A DNA stretch of 64,000 nucleotides from Phytopseudomonas dryadis. Lineage in GTDB: Bacteria > Pseudomonadota > Gammaproteobacteria > Pseudomonadales > Pseudomonadaceae. The stretch spans positions 1 to 64,000 of the forward strand of contig NZ_QJUM01000029.1 of assembly GCF_004327355.1 (NCBI RefSeq). The letters run 5' to 3'. How positions within the stretch are numbered: the stretch's first letter is position 1; each line of letters starts with the position of its first letter. The notes under the pieces were generated by a model, which saw only the letters and a list, made by a program, of their open reading frames with translations, was not told the origin of the DNA and made no database searches. A program made the position numbers and the translations under genes. Shown here piece by piece: positions 8,578-16,233 of this stretch.

Positions 8578-9366
8578 ATGTCCCGTTATGCCCTGATCAC
8601 CGGAGCCTCCAGCGGTATCGGTCTGGCCTTGGCCGAAGCGCTGGCACGTCGCGGGCGTAACCTGATCCTGGTGGCGCGCCAGTGCGATGCCCTGGAAAGC
8701 ATCGCCGTTGAACTGGCCCAGCGCTTTTCCGTGGAGGTGCTGTTCCGCGTCTGCGATTTGAGCGAGCCGCTGCAGGTATCCGGACTGCTGCACGAACTGG
8801 AGCAGAGTGGCCAGGTCATCGAGCTGCTGGTGAACAACGCCGGCCTCGGCAGCGCCGGCGCCTTCGTCGCCCAGGACTGGAGCCGCGAGCAGGAGCTGCT
8901 CGAGGTCAACGTGCTGGCCCTGGCGCGCCTGTGCCATGCCATCGGTACCGTGATGGCCGGCCGTGGCAGCGGCCAGATCCTCAACATCGCCTCGGTTGTC
9001 GCCTTCCAGCCCGGCCCCTGGATGAGCAACTACTATGCGAGCAAGGCCTATGTGCTGCATTTCTCCGAAGGCCTGCGCGAAGAGCTCAAGTCCTATGGGG
9101 TCAAGGTGTCGGTGCTGTGCCCGGGACCAACCCGCAGCGCGTTCTTCCGCAATGCGCGACTCGACGCCAGTACCCTGGAAGGCAGCAAGCAGATGCTGAG
9201 CGCCGAAGAGGTCGCCCTGGTCGCCGTGCGCGGCCTGGAGAAGAACCGCGCGATCATCGTGCCGGGCTGGCGCAATCGCCTGCTGACCCTGGCCCCGCGT
9301 TTCTTCCCGCGGTTTCTGCTGCGCAGGATTGCCGCACGGCTCAACCGGCGCTTCGCCCGCCAGTGA
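8578..9366 (+). CDS. SDR family NAD(P)-dependent oxidoreductase
   Basis: Classical short-chain dehydrogenase of 262 residues. It shows the cofactor motif TGASSGIG (residues 8-15), the NNAG motif (86-89) and the catalytic YxxxK (Y152, K156). A strong GAGGAG Shine-Dalgarno sits just upstream. The position matches PA0658. The C-terminal basic tail suggests the DltE/YqjQ-like subgroup. The substrate is unknown. Confidence 0.88.
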   Translation: MSRYALITGASSGIGLALAEALARRGRNLILVARQCDALESIAVELAQRFSVEVLFRVCDLSEPLQVSGLLHELEQSGQVIELLVNNAGLGSAGAFVAQDWSREQELLEVNVLALARLCHAIGTVMAGRGSGQILNIASVVAFQPGPWMSNYYASKAYVLHFSEGLREELKSYGVKVSVLCPGPTRSAFFRNARLDASTLEGSKQMLSAEEVALVAVRGLEKNRAIIVPGWRNRLLTLAPRFFPRFLLRRIAARLNRRFARQ

Positions 9367-9378
9367 GCGACGCCCCGC

Positions 9379-10860
9379 TCAATTGGCGCTGACCGTGCGC
9401 CCGCGCGCCCATTCGCGCAGCTCGCCCAGTTGTTCGGCCATGATCACCGCCAGCGGTGCCGTGTTCTGGATGCCCCGCAGCAGCAACCCGTGGTCCACCG
9501 ACTGCTGCTGCGCCTGCGCGGCATACAGGGCGCTGACCACCACCTGTTCGATTTCCGCGCCCGAGAACCCCTCGCTGGCCGCCGCCAGATCCTCGAGGTC
9601 GTACGCCGATACCTCCAGCTCGCGTCGCTCCAGGTGGATGCGGAAGATATCGGCACGCACAGCGGCATCCGGCAGGTCGACGAAGAACAGTTCGTCGAAG
9701 CGCCCCTTGCGCACCAGTTCCGGCGGCAGGCGCTCGATGACGTTGGCGGTCGCGACCATGAACACCGAGGACTTGCGCTCGGCCATCCAGGTCAGCAGCG
9801 TGCCCAGTACCCGCTGGCTGACCCCACCGTCCTGGTCGCCGCTGGCCAGGCCTTTCTCGATCTCGTCGACCCAGAGCACGCAGGGCGACATCTGCTCCGC
9901 GAGCTTCAGGGCATCACGCAGGTTACGCTCGGTTTCACCGAAGAACTTGTTGTACAGGCAGGCGAAGTCCAGGCGCAGCAGGGGCAGCCCCCACAAACCA
10001 GCCACGGCCTTGGCCGCCAGGCTCTTGCCAGCGCCTTGCACACCGACCAGCAACACGCCCTTGGGCATATCGACGCCGCGGGCGTCGAAGAAGATGCGCT
10101 GGCGCTCGCCCAGCCAGCGCTTCAGGTTGTTCAACCCGCCGACATCGGCGAAGCGCGCCGTGTCGTACTCGAAGCTGAGCACGCCATCCAGATCGAGCAA
10201 CTCGAATTTGGCCTTGTTCAGCTCCGGCAGGTCTTCCTGGGTGATGGCGCCGTCGTCGCAGATCAGGTTGCGCGCCAGCACACGGGCCTCTGCATGGCTC
10301 AGGCCGCGCAGGTTCTTGACCACCTGCTGCAGGGTGCGGTTGTCGGTGCGCACCCGCCGGTTGCGATTGCGCTCGCTCCAGCGCGCCGCCTCCTCGCGCA
10401 CGATCGCCAGCAGTTCATCCTCGCTGGGCAGCGCCAGGTTGAAACGCGCCGCATAACGCTGCACCTCCGGTGGCAGTTTGCAGGCATGGGAAACCAGCAC
10501 CAGGGTCGGCGCATGGGCGCCATCGGCCATGGCGATTTCCTTGAGCAGGCGCACCAGCCGCGGGTTGTCGCTCAGGAAGGGATGCAGGTCGCACAGCACG
10601 TACAGGTTCGCCTGGGGATCGGCCTTGATCAGGCGCAGGGCCGCTTCCGGCTCCTGGCTGCCACTGTCGGCGAAGGTCTCGCCGGCGAACCCCAGGCGCT
10701 GCATACCCTCGGTCACCGACCAGGTGTACAACCCGAGGCCGCGGCGCACGGCCAGCCCCGTCAGGGTTTCCAGCACCCGTCGCTCATCCCAGGACTCGAC
10801 CAGCAGCAACTTGACCTTGGAGTCGAGCACCAGGCCCAGGTCATGGATATCGTTCTTCAC
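9379..10860 (-). CDS. AAA+ family ATPase
   Basis: The 493-residue protein has a divergent N-terminal AAA-like half (about 1-220) and a complete C-terminal AAA module. This module contains Walker A GVQGAGKS with K279, Walker B VLWVDEIE with D332/E333, a second region of homology and arginine-rich sensor helices, resembling the ARC/FtsH-type and Ycf46 ATPases. The start is a GTG preceded by AAGGAG. It corresponds to PA0657. It converges with the SDR gene, leaving 12 bases between them. No substrate can be named. Confidence 0.85.
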   Translation of the reverse strand: MKNDIHDLGLVLDSKVKLLLVESWDERRVLETLTGLAVRRGLGLYTWSVTEGMQRLGFAGETFADSGSQEPEAALRLIKADPQANLYVLCDLHPFLSDNPRLVRLLKEIAMADGAHAPTLVLVSHACKLPPEVQRYAARFNLALPSEDELLAIVREEAARWSERNRNRRVRTDNRTLQQVVKNLRGLSHAEARVLARNLICDDGAITQEDLPELNKAKFELLDLDGVLSFEYDTARFADVGGLNNLKRWLGERQRIFFDARGVDMPKGVLLVGVQGAGKSLAAKAVAGLWGLPLLRLDFACLYNKFFGETERNLRDALKLAEQMSPCVLWVDEIEKGLASGDQDGGVSQRVLGTLLTWMAERKSSVFMVATANVIERLPPELVRKGRFDELFFVDLPDAAVRADIFRIHLERRELEVSAYDLEDLAAASEGFSGAEIEQVVVSALYAAQAQQQSVDHGLLLRGIQNTAPLAVIMAEQLGELREWARGRTVSAN

Positions 10861-11275
10861 ACCAACTCCTTATGGCTAATCGCCCGCACCATGCCGGGAA
10901 GCTGATCCTCGCCCCGGCCGCTCTGAGGCGCAAGGGCCTCACGCCAACGCGGTGATGGCGGCCACGTTTTGCCGGCCACCATGCGCAAAATGCCAGTCAG
11001 TTAAGCATTTGGCCCACAAAACGACGGTTTGTCCTGGCCCTGTGGGAGCCGCGACCCCGCGGCGATTGCTGGCCATCACACGCCTTGTGCGATGGCTACC
11101 ATCGCATCGCGCTGAGGTCGACGCTCCTACACGGGCGGCTGTTTACCGCTCTTCGGTAGGTGCCCCTGCTCCTACAAGCACCTTATCTGATCGGCATTAA
11201 CCCATGCGCGCAGGAAGCGAACAGCGCGTTTGCGGTAAACTGCAGGTCAATGTTCTCGCCGGAGGCGCCCCCGTG
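10861..11275. other. Intergenic region lacking the HIT gene expected from PAO1 synteny
   Basis: These 415 bases separate the AAA+ gene from coq7. I see no ORF resembling the HIT-family protein that precedes coq7 in PAO1 (PA0656). The region holds REP-like palindromes (annotated separately) and the coq7 promoter and Shine-Dalgarno. Confidence 0.5.
11041..11175. repeat. REPIN-type repetitive extragenic palindrome pair
   Basis: Two inverted REP units: TGTGGGAGCCGCGACCCCGC at 11041-11060, and its imperfect reverse complement ending in GGTCGACGCTCCTACA near 11131. They flank a spacer that itself folds. A third half-unit ends at about 11175 (CTGCTCCTACA). The same family recurs at 42283-42375 and as a tandem array at 60878-61815. 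Confidence 0.8.
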
Positions 11276-11923
11276 ATGGCCAATAAACGCCACTATTCGC
11301 CCGTCGACCGCCTGTTGCTGCAGGCCGACATGGCCCTGCGCACCCTGCTGCCCTTCAGTGGCCAGCCCAGCCGTCCTTCGCCAGCCATCGTCCAGCCGGA
11401 GACCGTACTGGACGAGCAGCAAACCCGCCATATCGCCGGGCTGATGCGCATCAACCATACCGGCGAAGTCTGCGCCCAGGCGCTCTACCAGGGCCAGGCG
11501 CTGACCGCCAGACTGCCCGAGGTTCGCGCAGCCATGGAACATGCGGCGGACGAGGAAATCGATCACCTGGCCTGGTGCGAACAACGCATCCGCCAGCTGG
11601 GCAGCCATCCGAGCCTGCTCAACCCGCTGTTCTACGGGCTCTCGTTCGGTGTCGGCGCAGTGGCCGGGCTGGTCAGCGACAAGGTCAGCCTGGGCTTTGT
11701 CGCGGCGACCGAAGACCAGGTGGTCAAGCACCTGGACGAGCATCTGCAGCAAATTCCCGAAGAGGACGGCAAGTCACGGGCCATTCTCGAGCAGATGCGC
11801 AGCGATGAGCAGGAACATGCCAGCAGCGCCCTGGAGGCCGGAGGCGTGCGCTTTCCAGCCCCGATCAAATTCGGCATGACCCTGATGTCCAAGGTGATGA
11901 CCAAGACGACTTATCGGCTTTGA
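11276..11923 (+). CDS. coq7: 2-polyprenyl-3-methyl-6-methoxy-1,4-benzoquinone monooxygenase Coq7
   Basis: Di-iron hydroxylase of ubiquinone biosynthesis that acts at the C-6 position in place of UbiF. The 215-residue protein starts at the ATG at 11276 behind GGAGG; 24 upstream codons in frame lack family similarity. Diiron ligands of the ferritin-like four-helix bundle are E64, E94/H97 (EEIDH), E146 and E178/H181 (EQEH). It corresponds to PA0655. A six-copy heptamer repeat begins directly after the TGA stop. Confidence 0.95.
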   Translation: MANKRHYSPVDRLLLQADMALRTLLPFSGQPSRPSPAIVQPETVLDEQQTRHIAGLMRINHTGEVCAQALYQGQALTARLPEVRAAMEHAADEEIDHLAWCEQRIRQLGSHPSLLNPLFYGLSFGVGAVAGLVSDKVSLGFVAATEDQVVKHLDEHLQQIPEEDGKSRAILEQMRSDEQEHASSALEAGGVRFPAPIKFGMTLMSKVMTKTTYRL

Positions 11924-11965
11924 GGCTGGAGGCTGGAGGCTGGAGGCTGGAGGCTGGAGGCTGGA
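11924..11965. repeat. Six-copy GGCTGGA heptamer tandem repeat
   Basis: Six perfect copies of the 7-bp unit GGCTGGA run from the base after the coq7 stop codon. It is a short-sequence repeat prone to slippage, in the 3' untranslated region. A related motif forms hairpin arms at 27356-27452. Confidence 0.95.
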
Positions 11966-12029
11966 CAGGGTCGTGGCAGGCCCCGCCTCGGTCCAGCTCT
12001 TTCGCTCAGCCGTCCAGCCTGAAGCGCCG

Positions 12030-12458
12030 TCAATCGGCGCTCAGCTCGACGATCTCGTAGTCGTGGGTGATCTCGACGCCCGCACGGCCGAGCATGATCG
12101 AAGCCGAGCAATACTTCTCGGCCGACAGCTCCACCGCGCGTTTGACCTGGGCTTCCTTCAGCCCACGGCCCTTGATCACGAAGTGCAGGTGGATCCTGGT
12201 GAAGACCTTGGGATCTTCAGCGGCCCGCTCAGCCTCGAGAAAGGCTTCGCAGCTCTCGACCGCCTGTCGGGATTTTTTCAGGATGCTGACCACGTCGAAA
12301 TTGCTGCAGCCACCCAGGCCGATCAGCAGCATTTCCATGGGCCGCACACCCAGGTTGCGCCCACCGTTCTCCGGCGGCCCATCCATCACCACCGCATGGC
12401 CACTGCCTGATTCGCCCAGGAACAGGGCTTCGCCGGCCCACTGAATGCGCGCTTTCAT
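12030..12458 (-). CDS. OsmC family peroxiredoxin-like protein
   Basis: The 142-residue OsmC/YhfA-type protein is expected to reduce organic hydroperoxides with a cysteine pair. The two conserved cysteines are C51 (LGGCSNFDVVS) and C117 (EKYCSAS). The start at 12458 (MKARIQWAG) is supported by AAGGAGA; the longer frame to 12620 adds 54 unrelated residues. It corresponds to PA0653, adjacent to vfr. Whether it is a true Ohr-like peroxidase is not known. Confidence 0.88.
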   Translation of the reverse strand: MKARIQWAGEALFLGESGSGHAVVMDGPPENGGRNLGVRPMEMLLIGLGGCSNFDVVSILKKSRQAVESCEAFLEAERAAEDPKVFTRIHLHFVIKGRGLKEAQVKRAVELSAEKYCSASIMLGRAGVEITHDYEIVELSAD

Positions 12459-12850
12459 CGTTGCCGTCTCCTTGTGAAAGGCACGCAGCTTATCACAGCC
12501 CTCCTGGCCGCAATGGGGGGTACGGCAGCGCCAATAAGTTCCATAAATAAGTGCCGCATGGATCGCAAAAAAGACCCTTGCAATCCCACCTCTGTTAAGC
12601 TGGCGCCGAATAACTGGCACAATTGCGCAGCTATCGACAACAACAGTGTTGAATAATTATAAAAAAACGTAACTAGGGCGCCCCGACGGCATCGCATCGC
12701 ACCACCCTCTTGTGCTGCCAGAAACAGGCAAGGCTTGCTCGTTCAGATAAGCGATGGACCTCCTCGCGCTGCATAGCGGCCTTCATCTGCCTTGCGAATA
12801 GTCAACAGCTCCTAGTCACAGGCTTCTCTTTCTATATTCGGGATTCAGGC
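12459..12850. promoter_or_regulatory. Divergent region upstream of osmC-like gene and vfr; speD absent
   Basis: This 392-base gap contains an AT-rich stretch (about 12640-12672) with TATAAA-like hexamers. Near vfr, CCTAGTCACAGG (about 12811-12822) resembles one half of a Vfr/CRP site, fitting known Vfr autoregulation, but the other half is poor. PAO1 has speD between the OsmC gene and coq7; no speD-like coding sequence exists here or in the 11924-12029 gap. Confidence 0.4.
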
Positions 12851-13495
12851 ATGGTCGCTATTACCCTCACACCCAAAGTCAAACACCTGGACAAACTCCT
12901 CGCGCACTGTCACCGCCGCCGCTACACGGCCAAGAGCACCATCATCTATGCCGGTGATCGCAGTGAAACGCTGTTCTTCATCGTCAAGGGCTCGGTCACC
13001 ATCCTCATCGAAGACGACGACGGCCGCGAAATGATCATCGCCTACCTCAATCCCGGCGACTTCTTCGGCGAGATGGGGCTGTTCGGCAAGGAAGGCTCGG
13101 AAAAGGAACGCAGTGCCTGGGTGCGCGCCAAGACCGAGTGCGAGGTGGCGGAACTCAGCTATACCAAGTTCCGCGAACTGACCCAGCAGGATCCGGACAT
13201 TCTCTTCGCCCTGGGCACGCAGATGGCCGAGCGCCTGCGCAATACCACGCGCAAGGTCGGTGATCTAGCGTTCCTCGATGTCACCGGACGGGTCGCCCGT
13301 ACTCTGCTCGACCTGTGCAAGCAGCCCGACGCCATGACCCATCCCGATGGCATGCAGATCAAGATCACCCGTCAGGAAATCGGGCGTATCGTCGGTTGCT
13401 CGCGGGAAATGGTCGGCCGTGTCCTCAAGGCCCTGGAAGAACAGGGCCTGGTACACGTCAAAGGCAAGACCATGGTGGTCTTCGGTACCCGCTGA
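12851..13495 (+). CDS. vfr: cAMP-activated global regulator Vfr (CRP family)
   Basis: The 214-residue CRP homologue is the cAMP-dependent regulator of virulence, type IV pili and secretion in P. aeruginosa. It has a cyclic-nucleotide domain (about 10-125, with the phosphate-binding GEMGLFGKEGSEKERSAW segment), a dimerisation helix and a C-terminal winged HTH (TRQEIGRIVGCSREMVGRVLK). Identity to PAO1 Vfr is very high by eye. In PAO1 its converging neighbour is trpC; here fruA follows instead, with a 46-base gap. Confidence 0.96.
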   Translation: MVAITLTPKVKHLDKLLAHCHRRRYTAKSTIIYAGDRSETLFFIVKGSVTILIEDDDGREMIIAYLNPGDFFGEMGLFGKEGSEKERSAWVRAKTECEVAELSYTKFRELTQQDPDILFALGTQMAERLRNTTRKVGDLAFLDVTGRVARTLLDLCKQPDAMTHPDGMQIKITRQEIGRIVGCSREMVGRVLKALEEQGLVHVKGKTMVVFGTR

Positions 13496-13541
13496 GGCCC
13501 GCCAGGTCACTCGGCCGGCCCGGCGGGCCGGCTCTATCCCC

Positions 13542-15278
13542 TCAGGCCTTGGCCGTGACCGCCAGCGCCTCGGCTTCGGGCCGCTTGAGCGCGGCATAGA
13601 CCACACCCGTGACCAGGCTACCGGCGACTATCGCCAGCAGGTAGAGGGCGGCGTGGTTGATGGCGTTGGGGATCAGCAGCACGAACAGGCCACCGTGCGG
13701 CGCCATCAGCTTGCAACCGAAGTACATCGACAACGCACCGGTCAGGGCGCCACCGGCGATGCTCGCCGGAATCACCCGCAGCGGGTCCTTGGCAGCGAAG
13801 GGTATCGCCCCTTCGGAAATGAAGCACAGCCCCAGTACCCCCGCGGCCTTGCCCGCCTCACGCTCGGTCTGATTGAACTTGCGCCGCGCCAGCACGGTAG
13901 CGATGGCCATGCCGATGGGCGGCACCATGCCCGCCGCCATGGTCGCGGCCATCGGCGCGTAACTCTGCGATGCCAGCAGACCAACGGAAAAGGCGTAGGC
14001 CGCCTTGTTGATCGGCCCACCCAGGTCGACGCACATCATGCCACCGAGCAACAGCCCGAGCAGGATGGCGTTGGTACTGCCCATGCCATCGAGAAATGCC
14101 GTCAGGCCGGCGAGCACGCCGGCGACTGGCTGGCCGACCACATAGATCATCACCAGGCCGGTGAACAGGCTGGCGAACAGCGGGATGAGCAGAATCGGCT
14201 TGAGCGCCTCGACGCTCTGCGGCAGCCGCAGCCAGCGGTTCAGGGCGAGGGCGGCATAGCCGGCGAGAAAACCGGCGATGATGCCGCCGATGAAGCCGGT
14301 ACCCAGGGCGCTGGCGAGCATGCCGCCGATCATCCCCGGCGCAAGCCCCGGGCGGTCGGCGATCGAATAGGCGATGTAGCCGGCCAGCACCGGCACCATC
14401 AGGGCGAAGGCGGCCTCACCGCCGATCTGCATCAGCGCCGCCGGTAAGGTCCCCTCCTCCTTGAACGCCTCGATACCGAAGACGAAGGACAAGGCGATCA
14501 GCAGGCCGCCGGCCACCACCATCGGCAGCATGAACGACACCCCCGTGAGCAGGTGCTTGTAGGGGCCGGTCTTGCTGCCCTGAGCGGCGCTCCCCTCGCT
14601 TTGCGTCCGACTCTCGCCTTGCAGCGGCTTGGCTTCGGCCAGCGCCCGCTGCAGGGTCTGCTTCGGCTGTTTGAGCGCCACCCCGGTGCCGCACCGATAA
14701 ACCTTCTTGCCGGCGAAGCGCTCGGTCTCGACCTCGATGTCGGTGGCCAGCAGCACCACGTCGGCGGCGGCGATGGTCGCCTCATCGAGCAGGTTGCGCG
14801 CGCCGACCGAGCCACGGGTCTCCACCTGCAGTACATAGCCCAGTTGCTCGGCGGCCTGCTGCAGGGCCTCGGCGGCCATGAAGGTATGCGCCACCCCGGT
14901 CGGGCAGGCGGTGACGGCGACCAGTCGCGGCTTGCCTGTCGCCGCGGCGGCCTGTGGCGCGACCTGCTCCAGCACCTGCGCCTGCTGCGCCGCCGCGAGC
15001 AGGAACCGCTGCGGATCGACCAGCGCTTCGGAGGGCGTGGACTGCAGCACCGGCTTACCGACGAAGCGCTGCAGATCCAGCTCGCCGGTCTTGACCACGA
15101 CCACCAGCTCGGCCGCGGCGATATCGGCGTCGCTCAGCGGCGAGCCGATGGCCTTGGGGTCATGCACCTCGACCCGGGTCGACCAGCCCAGACGCTGGGC
15201 CGCCGCCTCCAGCAGGCGCGAACACAGGACGCTGGTGACCATGCCGTTGGGGCAGGCGGTAACGATCAGCACATTCAT
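13542..15278 (-). CDS. fruA: PTS fructose transporter subunit IIBC
   Basis: Inner-membrane fructose permease that phosphorylates fructose to fructose-1-phosphate. The 578-residue protein carries an N-terminal IIB' domain (C9 in TACPNG), a second IIB domain with the phosphorylatable C125 (TACPTGVAHT), an Ala/Gln linker and a multi-span IIC domain from about residue 240 with the substrate-site motif FISEGAIPF. It is the last gene of fruB-fruK-fruA, 22 bases after fruK. Its stop lies 46 bases from the converging vfr gene. Confidence 0.96.
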   Translation of the reverse strand: MNVLIVTACPNGMVTSVLCSRLLEAAAQRLGWSTRVEVHDPKAIGSPLSDADIAAAELVVVVKTGELDLQRFVGKPVLQSTPSEALVDPQRFLLAAAQQAQVLEQVAPQAAAATGKPRLVAVTACPTGVAHTFMAAEALQQAAEQLGYVLQVETRGSVGARNLLDEATIAAADVVLLATDIEVETERFAGKKVYRCGTGVALKQPKQTLQRALAEAKPLQGESRTQSEGSAAQGSKTGPYKHLLTGVSFMLPMVVAGGLLIALSFVFGIEAFKEEGTLPAALMQIGGEAAFALMVPVLAGYIAYSIADRPGLAPGMIGGMLASALGTGFIGGIIAGFLAGYAALALNRWLRLPQSVEALKPILLIPLFASLFTGLVMIYVVGQPVAGVLAGLTAFLDGMGSTNAILLGLLLGGMMCVDLGGPINKAAYAFSVGLLASQSYAPMAATMAAGMVPPIGMAIATVLARRKFNQTEREAGKAAGVLGLCFISEGAIPFAAKDPLRVIPASIAGGALTGALSMYFGCKLMAPHGGLFVLLIPNAINHAALYLLAIVAGSLVTGVVYAALKRPEAEALAVTAKA

Positions 15279-15300
15279 TGCAACGACCTCTTGTTATTGT

Positions 15301-16233
15301 TCACGCCGGCACCACGCTGACCGCCGCTTCCAGGCGCGCCAGCTGTTGCCGGTCATGGATTCCGAAACCGAGTTGGGTCACCGCCTGGGCCGCGACCGCC
15401 GTAGCCAGGCGCAAGGTACGCTCTGCCGGCCAGCCACTGAGCAGGCCATGCAGGGTGGCGGCCAGCAGCGAGTCGCCAGCCCCCACGGTGCTCAGCACCT
15501 CGACACTGGGCGGCTGGGCATGCAAGGCGATCTGCGGGCCGAGCCAGTCCACCCCCGCGGCGCCACGCGACAGCAGGACATGCTCGACGCCCTGTTCGCG
15601 CAGACGCAGGGCGGCGTCCCGGAGTTGCTCCGGCGACGACGGCGATACGCCGCAGGCGTCGGCCAGCTCCTCTTCGTTGGGCTTGATCAGCCAGGGCGTC
15701 GCCGCCAGCCCTGCGCGCAGGGCCGCACCGCTACTGTCCAGCACCAGCGGCAGGCCGAGGGCCTTGAGGTGGCGCAGCAGCGCCACGAACCCGTCCAGCT
15801 CGACGCCCGGGGGCAGGCTGCCGGCCACCACCACGGCCTCGTGGCCGGCGGCGATCTGCTCCACCTGCTCGAGCAATTGCGCCTGATGCGCGGCATCGAC
15901 CTGCGGCCCCGGGCCATTGAGGTCGGTGACGCGCCCGTCACGTTCGGCCAGCTTGATATTGCTGCGGCTTTCCCCCGGCACCCGGACGAAGGCGTCGATG
16001 AAGCCACGCCGGTCGAACAGCAGCTCGAAGGGCGCCGCATTGGCCGTGCCGAGGAAGCCGCTGACGGTGACCTTGTGGCCGAGATCGGCGAGCACCTGGG
16101 CCACGTTCAGGCCCTTGCCCGCGGCATGGCTGCTCAGCCCCAGGCTGCGGTTCACCGCGCCGGGCCGCAGGGTTTCCAGGCTGACGGTGAGATCCAGCGC
16201 CGGGTTCAGGGTCAGGGTGAGAATCCGCGCCAT
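15301..16233 (-). CDS. fruK: 1-phosphofructokinase
   Basis: PfkB-family kinase of 310 residues that converts fructose-1-phosphate to fructose-1,6-bisphosphate. It has the N-terminal substrate motif NPALDLTV, the glycine pair AAGKGLNVA and the C-terminal PfkB signature with the catalytic aspartate in TVGAGDSLLA. The start codon overlaps the fruB stop by one base (TGATG), so translation is probably coupled. Fructose-1-phosphate, its substrate, is the known effector of FruR. Confidence 0.96.
   Translation of the reverse strand: MARILTLTLNPALDLTVSLETLRPGAVNRSLGLSSHAAGKGLNVAQVLADLGHKVTVSGFLGTANAAPFELLFDRRGFIDAFVRVPGESRSNIKLAERDGRVTDLNGPGPQVDAAHQAQLLEQVEQIAAGHEAVVVAGSLPPGVELDGFVALLRHLKALGLPLVLDSSGAALRAGLAATPWLIKPNEEELADACGVSPSSPEQLRDAALRLREQGVEHVLLSRGAAGVDWLGPQIALHAQPPSVEVLSTVGAGDSLLAATLHGLLSGWPAERTLRLATAVAAQAVTQLGFGIHDRQQLARLEAAVSVVPA

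Noticed and set aside
12541..12656. 32-codon ORF upstream of vfr (MDRKKDPCNPTSV...)
   Set aside because: No Shine-Dalgarno, family or conservation evidence; the region is an AT-rich promoter.
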